A DNA stretch of 64,000 bases, from positions 1 through 64,000 of the forward strand of contig NZ_KB904332.1 of the NCBI RefSeq assembly GCF_000379965.1, in the 5' to 3' direction. The translations under genes and the position numbers were made by a program. Every line of letters begins with the position of its first letter. Within the stretch, counting starts at the first letter, position 1. Below, piece after piece: positions 57,562 to 64,000 of the stretch. This DNA is from Hoylesella nanceiensis DSM 19126 = JCM 15639 (GTDB taxonomy: Bacteria > Bacteroidota > Bacteroidia > Bacteroidales > Bacteroidaceae). Below the pieces are notes generated by a model. The model was not told the DNA's origin and did no database searches. It saw only the letters and a program-made list of their open reading frames with translations.

Positions 57562-58122
57562 TTAATAGTCTATTTTTTTCAGCGTAAATGTTATGGGCAA
57601 ACGATATTTCACTCGCATTGCAACTCCATTTTGCGTGCCTGGCTTCCACTTTGGCATTTTATTCACAATTCGTAATGCTTCTTGATCAAGACTTGGGTCT
57701 ACTCCCCAACTAACTTCTGCATTTGAAATTGAACCGTCTTTTTCAACAATGAAAACAACAAGCACCTGTCCTTCTATTCCATTCTTTTTAGCATAAGAAG
57801 GGTATTTCATATTCTTTTTAATCCACTCCCTTAGCTTGGCATCACCACCAGGAAATGAGGGAAGTTCATCATCTACATTAGTATTTTTCTCTTTACCGTG
57901 CTGTGTAACCAACTGATATTCAGACTGCATATTCAGGGGTTTCACAGTATAAAGGGCACTCTGTTCTGACTTATTCTCACAATTATACGCCACCAAAGAA
58001 TATGCCCATTGCATTACATCATGCTGAGGTTCTGCCGTTGTATGACTCTTGCTATCTGCCGAAAACATTGCAATGGGTAGCGCAAGACCGAAAAGTGTAA
58101 GGATAAATATATTTTTGTTCAT
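57562..58122 (-). CDS. TonB C-terminal-domain secreted protein, paralogue 4
   Basis: A 186-residue protein with a Sec-type signal (MNKNIFILTLFGLALPIAM) without a lipobox Cys. The middle part (about 35-90) differs from the other paralogues. The domain (about 95-183) has VDDELPSFPGGDAKLREWI, GQVLVVFIVEKDGS and WKPGTQNG. It is the first of the four paralogues after TonB, from which it is separated by 569 bases and a terminator. Confidence 0.85.
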   Translation of the reverse strand: MNKNIFILTLFGLALPIAMFSADSKSHTTAEPQHDVMQWAYSLVAYNCENKSEQSALYTVKPLNMQSEYQLVTQHGKEKNTNVDDELPSFPGGDAKLREWIKKNMKYPSYAKKNGIEGQVLVVFIVEKDGSISNAEVSWGVDPSLDQEALRIVNKMPKWKPGTQNGVAMRVKYRLPITFTLKKIDY

Positions 58123-58635
58123 ATCTTGTTTGCCGTTTATTTGTGTCTGTTTTATACCGAATGAAACGTGCTTGTAGCCCTATGACAACGCTTTTAAAAG
58201 GGTTTAAGCACTATAACAATTTGGGTTACAAGTAGTTTTATATGCTGTTTTATTATGCGAAATTAATGCTTTTTGCGTAAAGACGCAATAATTTATTAGC
58301 TTTTTATGTTTTATAACTTATAAAATATAAAATTCAGATTAAAAAGAAGTCATAACTTAGGCTGGTTTCTGGCATTTAAAGATAAAAGGAACGTCCCCTC
58401 TTTTTTCTATTCCACAATGCTCTCGTTATCAATTCAAGCATAAATGAATAATAAGAACAACAATAGAATATGGGAAAAGAGTGGTAAAAGAACAGAAAAT
58501 ACTCCGTCTCTTTTCTAATTTCCATTATTCTCTGATATAAGAATGAAGTATAGGACTATACCAATATCGAAGATTTTCAAATAAAAAGGAAAAGTATCAA
58601 GCGGGAGTTGTTTCCAAAAATGGGAAACAAAAAAG
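58123..58635. other. Gap upstream of the TonB-paralogue array
   Basis: No gene. Probably holds the promoter of the array on the - strand, but no clear TAnnTTTG element was found. A weak, out-of-phase likeness to the 22-base arrays near 58180-58310 is not reliable. Confidence 0.4.
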
Positions 58636-58682
58636 TATAAAAAAAAGAAATAAGGACAAAGGAATTAAACCTTTGCCCTTAT
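58636..58682 (-). terminator. Terminator of the exbB-exbD-exbD-tonB operon
   Basis: ATAAGGGCAAAGG pairs with CCTTTGTCCTTAT (one mismatch), followed on the - strand by a long T-run. This makes the downstream paralogues a separate unit. Confidence 0.85.
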
Positions 58683-58691
58683 ATTTCTGTA

Positions 58692-59531
58692 TTATTGTAA
58701 CTTGAATGTTACAGGCACATTGTACTTAACACGTACAGCGGCACCATTTTGTTTACCTGGTATCCACTTAGGCATTTGACGTACAACACGTGCTGCTTCT
58801 TTATCAAGTGATGGGTCTACAGAGCGAACTACTGTAACGTCTGTAACTGATCCGTCTTTTTCTACAACGAAAGCAACGATAACACGTCCTTGAACACCAT
58901 TCTCTTGAGCGATTGCAGGATATTGAACATGGCTACCAAGCCACTTCATTAACTCTGCAGGTCCACCTGGGAATGAAGGCATTTGTTCTACGATATCAAA
59001 CACCTTGTTTTCTTCTACGTGCTTAGGAGGTTCTGGTTGTGCAATCACTTCTTTGGCTTTTAGCACAGTACCACCATCTTCGTCGTTACCTTTCACATTG
59101 AAAGAACCAATCGCAGTCTTAGTATTCATCAACTCGTTCTGCGTCTTTATTTCTTCTTCAGGCTTAACTTCTGCGTCCTTCTTGATCACAGGAGGGGTGA
59201 ACTTAATAGAAGATTTCACTTTCTCAACAACCTGTTCTTGCTCTTGAACTTTTGGTTTTACCTTTTGTTCAACCTTAGCTTCTTCTTTAGGTTGGTTCAA
59301 TTGTGAAAGTTGGTTCACTTCTGTGACATCGAATTTTGCAGCTCTTTCGTCTGCCATCTTCTTCAATGCTAAACCAGCAAATATGAGAATAGCAAGAATA
59401 ATAACGGCAATAATAGAGATGATGTTACGTTTAGTTGTGCCTTTACGCAACTGATAAGCACCATAAGCCTGGTTCTTACCTTCGAACACCAAGTCGGTCC
59501 ATTCACCTGAAACTAAATCTATTTTTGACAT
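58692..59531 (-). CDS. tonB: TonB energy-transducing protein
   Basis: A 279-residue protein that moves proton-motive force from ExbBD to SusC-type receptors. A cytoplasmic N terminus (EGKNQAYGAYQLRKG) leads into one membrane helix (about 35-54), then a Glu/Lys/Pro-rich linker (about 65-185) and the C-terminal domain (about 190-279) with VEQMPSFPGGPAELMKWL and WIPGKQNG. It is the only full TonB in the cluster and is the likely driver of both SusC proteins in this window. Confidence 0.95.
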   Translation of the reverse strand: MSKIDLVSGEWTDLVFEGKNQAYGAYQLRKGTTKRNIISIIAVIILAILIFAGLALKKMADERAAKFDVTEVNQLSQLNQPKEEAKVEQKVKPKVQEQEQVVEKVKSSIKFTPPVIKKDAEVKPEEEIKTQNELMNTKTAIGSFNVKGNDEDGGTVLKAKEVIAQPEPPKHVEENKVFDIVEQMPSFPGGPAELMKWLGSHVQYPAIAQENGVQGRVIVAFVVEKDGSVTDVTVVRSVDPSLDKEAARVVRQMPKWIPGKQNGAAVRVKYNVPVTFKLQ

Positions 59532-59572
59532 TTGTTTTCAGTTTTAAATTGTTAATTACATGTACCGATTAA

Positions 59573-60232
59573 TTATTGAATATTGGCTTTCTTCAATAAT
59601 TGAAGATCCTTATCACTTAACTTATCGATAACGTACTTACCTATGCCGTTAATTTGCATCTCATCTAGAGCATCAACCATGTTCTTGTATTTAGCGTCGT
59701 CGGTTGATTTGATAACGATTGTCATTGTAGAAATCTTACCACCATCAATCTCTCCGGCCTTAATCTTACCTAATTCTGCATTATAAATAGAATCGGTATA
59801 TTTCTTTGGGTCAGCTAAACGCTTCTTATCAAGAGCTTCTTTGGCTGTTAAAACCTGCAATACAGGTTGTGTTCCATCTTCTGTAACGTGAGTTCTTAAC
59901 ACCTTACGAATACCATCTTTGCTCCAGTCTGTTAGCTTTAAACATGAAGGATCATCATACTTTGGAATACCTTTAATATAATAAAGCTTGTTATCTTTAG
60001 CTAGATATAATGTAATTGTGTAAGATTCCTTACTTACAGATTTGTCTGCGTCATTCACATTCTTGTCGTTACTAGGCATACTTAACTCCATTGATTGGGG
60101 TTTTGCCAATGACGTACAGACCATAAAGAAAGTGATCAAAAGCATCATCATGTCCACCATCGGTGTAAAGTCTACACGGGTGCTCATCTTTTTCTGCTTG
60201 CCACCTTTGCCTTCGCTTAAATCTACGTCCAT
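59573..60232 (-). CDS. exbD: ExbD biopolymer transport protein
   Basis: A 219-residue protein with a short cytoplasmic start and one membrane helix around RVDFTPMVDMMMLLITFFMV, where the Asp in FTPMVDMM carries protons. The periplasmic part (about 60-219) is longer than in E. coli ExbD. It is two bases after the other exbD gene. Confidence 0.93.
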   Translation of the reverse strand: MDVDLSEGKGGKQKKMSTRVDFTPMVDMMMLLITFFMVCTSLAKPQSMELSMPSNDKNVNDADKSVSKESYTITLYLAKDNKLYYIKGIPKYDDPSCLKLTDWSKDGIRKVLRTHVTEDGTQPVLQVLTAKEALDKKRLADPKKYTDSIYNAELGKIKAGEIDGGKISTMTIVIKSTDDAKYKNMVDALDEMQINGIGKYVIDKLSDKDLQLLKKANIQ

Positions 60233-60234
60233 TG

Positions 60235-60846
60235 TTAATCCTCCTGTGTTTTTAATGAAGTTATAAGATAGTAACGATTCTCTTGCATGTCTTGAAGTTC
60301 AGACATCACCTTCTTGATGACTTTATAAGGAGTTCCTTCGTCAGCTTTAATCGCAAGTTTAATGTCTTTATTGACATTCTTTGCAGACTTAACCCAAAGT
60401 TGGAATTCACTCATTTTGCCATCAATACTATCTGTAGGGATACCTTGTCCACTGATTTCCTTAGCCATATCTGCTTCATCAAGATTTAGATAAGCGCTAA
60501 GTTTGTCCATTGGAACACCCCACATAGGATCTTTCTGGAACTTCTCTTGCTGTTTACCAGTAAGAGACACACCGAATGTACCTGTCATATCTGAGAGTAC
60601 TTCAGCAACCTGAAGTTGGTTGTCCATGCTCATAAACACTTTACCTTGCTTATCAACAAGAATGTTTAGAACATCTTTCTCAGGTACTTTGATCTCAGAA
60701 ACCGAGTTAGGCGTAAGCACTTTCACTGGTTCATTCTTTACGAATGTTGATGTCAACATAAAGAATGTAAGCAAAAGCACCATCACGTCCGACATCGGAG
60801 TCATGTCGATCCAAGTGGATTGCTTTTTAATTTTTACTTTACCCAT
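60235..60846 (-). CDS. exbD: ExbD biopolymer transport protein, second copy
   Basis: A 203-residue paralogue with the proton-path Asp in IDMTPMSDVMVLLLTFFML. A pair of different ExbD proteins is the norm in Bacteroidales, where they are thought to act as a mixed complex with ExbB. It is encoded 31 bases after exbB. Confidence 0.93.
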   Translation of the reverse strand: MGKVKIKKQSTWIDMTPMSDVMVLLLTFFMLTSTFVKNEPVKVLTPNSVSEIKVPEKDVLNILVDKQGKVFMSMDNQLQVAEVLSDMTGTFGVSLTGKQQEKFQKDPMWGVPMDKLSAYLNLDEADMAKEISGQGIPTDSIDGKMSEFQLWVKSAKNVNKDIKLAIKADEGTPYKVIKKVMSELQDMQENRYYLITSLKTQED

Positions 60847-60877
60847 AATGATAAATGTGTTAAAGGGTTAGCAAAAA

Positions 60878-61714
60878 TTAAGCTTCTTCTGTGTGGTTAG
60901 CTTCAAATGTCTGAGCAATAGAATAACCAACCTCATCAAGAGCGTATGTCAACTTATCAATCTTGTTTGTGAAAGTGTTGTAAGAAACAACAGCAAACCA
61001 AGATGTTGCGATACCAGACGCAGTGTTAACCAACGCTTCAGAAATACCTTCTGACAAAGCCAAAGAGTCACCACCACCACCAGCTGCAAGCGCTGCGAAC
61101 GAACGGATCATACCGATAACGGTACCAAGAAGACCGGTAAGTGTACCCAATGTTACGATAGAAGCGATAATTGGAAGGTTCATTTGTAATGTAGGCATTT
61201 CCAATTGAGTTGCTTCTTCGTGAGCTTGTTGAATCTTAGAAACCTTTTGGCTTAGTTTTAAACCTTTAGAGTTTTCCATTTCTTTGTAAGCATTCAAAGA
61301 TGCAGAAACAACGTTAGCTACAGAACCTTTTTGTTTGTTGCAAAGGTCTTGTGCTTTAGCGAAGTCGTTTGCATTCAACGCTGCTTTGATGTTTGCAACG
61401 AATTTAGAAAGAGAACCCTTACCAAAAGCTGTGTTAAGAGCCAACCAACGCTCAACAGAAAGAGCTAATACAGTAAGCAATAAACCTTGGATGATAGGTA
61501 CGATAAATCCACCTTTGTACATCAAACCTAGGATGTTACCTTCTTTTACTGCTGCAGTAGGATCGTTATTAACGAAGTTGTCTGGGTTACCCAATACAAA
61601 CTTGAAAATACATACTGCAATAATGAAACATACAACGATCACCCAGAACGCTGCTCTGATTCCTTGAAAGCCCTGTGATTTCTTTGGGCTGGCTGCTTGT
61701 TTTGTTGTTGCCAT
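60878..61714 (-). CDS. exbB: ExbB/TolQ/MotA-type proton channel protein
   Basis: A 278-residue inner-membrane protein with three helices (about 22-42, 68-88 and 180-205 plus a fourth hydrophobic stretch near 225-250). GTLTGLLGTVIGMIRSFAALAAGG is the conserved pore segment. It is the first gene of the operon and has a promoter at 61833. Confidence 0.95.
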   Translation of the reverse strand: MATTKQAASPKKSQGFQGIRAAFWVIVVCFIIAVCIFKFVLGNPDNFVNNDPTAAVKEGNILGLMYKGGFIVPIIQGLLLTVLALSVERWLALNTAFGKGSLSKFVANIKAALNANDFAKAQDLCNKQKGSVANVVSASLNAYKEMENSKGLKLSQKVSKIQQAHEEATQLEMPTLQMNLPIIASIVTLGTLTGLLGTVIGMIRSFAALAAGGGGDSLALSEGISEALVNTASGIATSWFAVVSYNTFTNKIDKLTYALDEVGYSIAQTFEANHTEEA

Positions 61715-61832
61715 AATTTTTGAGTTACTTTAGTTATTAATAATTTTAATTGTTATTATTCGTCATTTATATTTTTCTTAAGACGGATGTTTTATTGACA
61801 TTAATCAAACTTAGTCCGTCCAAAGAATAACG

Positions 61833-61840
61833 CAAAGATA
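61833..61840 (-). promoter_or_regulatory. Promoter -7 element of the exbB operon
   Basis: TATCTTTG on the - strand, giving a leader of about 110 bases. Confidence 0.65.
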
Positions 61841-61941
61841 ATTATTTTATGCAGAAACACAGCGGTCATTAAGAAGTTTTAACGGCATTACGATATATTT
61901 CTCCGTTCTTTCTTCTTTTTTGCCACCGTTTTTCTATTTTA

Positions 61942-63135
61942 CTATTGTAGCTTAGCCAAAGCCACCTTTATTCTATTAAGAGCTTCGGTTATTGTTTTAT
62001 CATCTGTTGCGTAGCTCATTCTGAAATAATCAGGAGCTCCAAAGGCATCTCCGCTCACTGTTGCCACATGTCCTTCTTCAAGCAAGTACATAGCAAAGTC
62101 GGTCGAATTAGAGATTTTATATTTGCCATATTCCTTTCCAAAGAATGAAGAACACTTAGGGAAAAGATAGAATGCGCCTTCAGGAACATTCACTTCTAAT
62201 CCTGGAATATCTTTTGCAAGCTTTACAATTAGATTTCTTCTGCGTTCGAAAACCAAGCGCATATCTTCTACGCATTGTTGACTTCCAGTGTAAGCAGCCT
62301 CTGCAGCCTTTTGACTAACAGAGCAAGGACCACTTGTATATTGTCCTTGTAGCTTGTTACAGCCTTTTGCTATCCATTCAGGAGCAGCCAAGAAACCAAT
62401 TCTCCAACCAGTCATTGCATAAGCTTTCGACACACCATTAATAATAATTGTGCGTTCTCTCATTCCAGGGAACTGCGCAATTGATTCGTGATTGCCTATA
62501 TAACTAATGTGTTCATATATCTCATCAGACACAACATAAAGGTTTTCGTGTTTCTTAATCACCTCTGCTAAAGCTTCGAGTTCATCTTTAGAATAAACCG
62601 AACCTGTTGGATTACTTGGAGAACACAATATCAACATACGTGTTTTCTCAGTAATAGCATTTTCTAATTGTTCTGGAGTGATTTTGAAGTTTGTTGAAAG
62701 ATCAGTAGCAATATACACCGACTTTCCGCCTGCAATCTCAACCATTTCAGGATAGCTCACCCAATATGGAGCAGGAATAATAACCTCTTCACCTGGGTTC
62801 ACCAATGCAAGAACTGCATTACACACACACTGTTTTGCCCCGTTTGATACAGAAATGTCAGTAACGCCATATTCTAAATGATTTTCGTTTCTTAGCTTTT
62901 CAACAATTGCTTTACGAAGATCTACATAACCAGGAACAGGAGAATAGCGAGAGAAGTTATCGTCTATCGCTTTCTTTGCTGCTTCTTTAATATGGTCAGG
63001 GGTATTAAAATCAGGTTCGCCAACACTCATATTAATGACATCAATGCCATTAGCTTTCATTTCATTACTCTTTTGAGACATGGCAAGTGTTGCCGAAGGA
63101 GACAGTCTTTTTAAACATTCTGATAATTGTGTCAT
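61942..63135 (-). CDS. Class I pyridoxal-phosphate aminotransferase (aspartate type)
   Basis: A 397-residue cytoplasmic enzyme. The PLP lysine lies in NGVSKAYAMTGWRIGF. PSNPTGSVYS and DEIYEHISY are fold type I motifs. The start MTQLSECLKRLSPSATLAMSQK is typical of the AspB group. It most likely makes aspartate from oxaloacetate and glutamate; related enzymes use other amino acids, so the substrate is inferred. It is alone, between the exbB operon and ribBA. Confidence 0.92.
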   Translation of the reverse strand: MTQLSECLKRLSPSATLAMSQKSNEMKANGIDVINMSVGEPDFNTPDHIKEAAKKAIDDNFSRYSPVPGYVDLRKAIVEKLRNENHLEYGVTDISVSNGAKQCVCNAVLALVNPGEEVIIPAPYWVSYPEMVEIAGGKSVYIATDLSTNFKITPEQLENAITEKTRMLILCSPSNPTGSVYSKDELEALAEVIKKHENLYVVSDEIYEHISYIGNHESIAQFPGMRERTIIINGVSKAYAMTGWRIGFLAAPEWIAKGCNKLQGQYTSGPCSVSQKAAEAAYTGSQQCVEDMRLVFERRRNLIVKLAKDIPGLEVNVPEGAFYLFPKCSSFFGKEYGKYKISNSTDFAMYLLEEGHVATVSGDAFGAPDYFRMSYATDDKTITEALNRIKVALAKLQ

Positions 63136-63273
63136 TATTTTAAGATTATAAATTAATACCGCAACAAAAATAATAAAATAATTTGTTATTTAAGATAAAA
63201 GGTAAAACTTTTAAGTTTTTGCAAGACAAAAATATGCAATTTGCAAGAGAATTATTCTCTAAAGCAAACTGCA

Positions 63274-63366
63274 TATCTTTGAATAGTGCAAAGAAGCCAC
63301 TTTTCCTCTTCACCTATTTATATATAAGGGCATTGATATAAGACGAGTGTCTTATGCCCCTTTTTC
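63274..63366 (+). ncRNA. Candidate small RNA between two - strand genes
   Basis: A + strand TATCTTTG at 63274-63281 would start RNA near 63288. A hairpin with GGGCA/TGCCC and TAAGAC/GTCTTA at about 63328-63359 is followed by five T on the + strand. This would give an RNA of about 75 bases. No clear -33 box is seen. The hairpin may instead only end ribBA. Confidence 0.3.
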
Positions 63367-63368
63367 TC

Positions 63369-64000
63369 TTATTCTAATGAAAGAGTGTGACCCATACGGT
63401 CTTTTTTGGTCTTCAAATACTTGTAGTCGTATTTGGTTGGAGCAATTTCAATTGGCACATTCTCTACGATTTCAAGTCCATAAGCCTCCAAACCAACTCG
63501 TTTAGTAGGATTATTGGTTATCAAGCGCATTTTATGTATTCCTAAGTGACGCAACATTTGCGCTCCATAGCCATAATCTCTTTCGTCGGGTTTGAATCCT
63601 AAGTGAACGTTAGCCTCAACAGTATCCATTCCTTCTTCTTGTAGTTTATAAGCCGCCATCTTGTTCATTAGGCCTATACCTCTACCCTCTTGTTGGATAT
63701 AAATAATCACACCTTTGCCTTCTTTCTCAATCATTTGCATTGCTTTGTGTAGCTGTTCGCCACAATCGCAACGCTGACTGCCCAAGATGTCGCCAGTAGC
63801 ACATGACGAGTGCACACGAACCAAAACAGGTTCATCTTCTTTCCACTCACCTTTCACTAAGGCAAGATGCTCCACCCCGTTTGTTTTTTGGCGGAAAGGA
63901 ATGATGCTAAAGTGTCCATATTCTGTTGGCATATCAGCTTTTACACCCACTTCAATAGCCGATTCTTCCTTCAAGCGATAAGCAATAAGGTCTTTAATGG
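63369..64000 (-). CDS. ribBA: GTP cyclohydrolase II part of RibBA, partial
   Basis: The gene continues past the window edge: beyond the Met at 63974 the frame stays open and reads [18 protein letters not shown], the linker typical between the RibB and RibA halves. So this is the C-terminal half of bifunctional 3,4-dihydroxybutanone-phosphate synthase/GTP cyclohydrolase II. Zinc ligands are in [18 protein letters not shown], and [12 protein letters not shown] is the GTP-binding motif. It feeds the same riboflavin pathway as ribH at 32662. Confidence 0.93.
   Translation of the reverse strand, partial: IKDLIAYRLKEESAIEVGVKADMPTEYGHFSIIPFRQKTNGVEHLALVKGEWKEDEPVLVRVHSSCATGDILGSQRCDCGEQLHKAMQMIEKEGKGVIIYIQQEGRGIGLMNKMAAYKLQEEGMDTVEANVHLGFKPDERDYGYGAQMLRHLGIHKMRLITNNPTKRVGLEAYGLEIVENVPIEIAPTKYDYKYLKTKKDRMGHTLSLE

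Noticed and set aside
58180-58310. A seventh 22-base array upstream of the TonB paralogues
   Set aside because: Only scattered matches such as AACGCTTTT and AATGCTTTTT, with no steady 22-base register.
63369-63974. Stand-alone 201-residue GTP cyclohydrolase II
   Set aside because: The frame continues to the window edge with sequence typical of the RibB-RibA junction, so the Met at 63974 is internal.

Overview
The window looks like the chromosome of a Prevotella-type bacterium (order Bacteroidales). It is AT-rich, has SusC/SusD nutrient-uptake pairs, lacks clear Shine-Dalgarno sites, and repeatedly shows the Bacteroidetes promoter form TTTG, about 20 bases, TAnnTTTG. Gene families such as DUF1735, DUF2147, DUF4199, DUF4834, DUF6048 and DUF6452 also fit. 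A PorT-like protein hints at a type IX secretion system, as in oral Prevotella. The genus is an inference from gene content; no 16S rRNA gene is present.

Positions 1-18.4 kb hold two glycan-utilisation loci that converge. The first (112-9708, + strand) has SusC with an STN signalling domain, a frameshifted SusD, a GH18-like protein without its catalytic residues, a DUF1735-LamG binding protein, an active-looking GH18 endo-beta-N-acetylglucosaminidase and an Ig-like lipoprotein. This resembles loci for high-mannose N-glycans. The second (11213-18417, - strand) has SusC, SusD, a SusE-like lipoprotein and a GH76 alpha-1,6-mannanase. Between them lie an ECF sigma factor, the SRP RNA and tRNA-Thr.

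Positions 18.7-42.7 kb are mostly core genes: DUF2147, a DUF4199/GT2 pair, DUF6452/DUF6048, ApbE, a Crp-type regulator, M3 and S41 peptidases, dCMP deaminase, folate cyclo-ligase, an outer-membrane barrel, DUF721/RecF, a TPR protein/RibH, TadA, YraN, BirA, PyrH, the phosphatidylethanolamine pair PssA/Psd, DnaE and thioredoxin. Positions 43-47 kb are more accessory: an unlisted small peptide, an orphan SUKH-type immunity-like protein, a possible gene relic and a serine-type sulfatase. A frameshifted coiled-coil lipoprotein, RsmI, thymidine kinase, an AI-2E-type permease, tRNA-Lys, a small ferredoxin and a PorT-like protein follow.

Positions 52.3-61.7 kb carry the TonB energy system on the - strand: ExbB, ExbD, ExbD and TonB, ending in a terminator. 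Then come four small tandem TonB C-terminal-domain paralogues, a PstS-like lipoprotein and a TPR protein. An aminotransferase and the 3' part of RibBA close the window.

The most striking unexplained signal is a family of short intergenic arrays with an exact 22-base period, present at six places (about 9.9, 19.5, 29.3, 36.6, 42.9 and 55.2 kb). Each has about four degenerate units with phased A- and T-tracts. The second is the tandem set of four TonB-domain paralogues, which shows signs of gene conversion and changing membrane-anchor signals.
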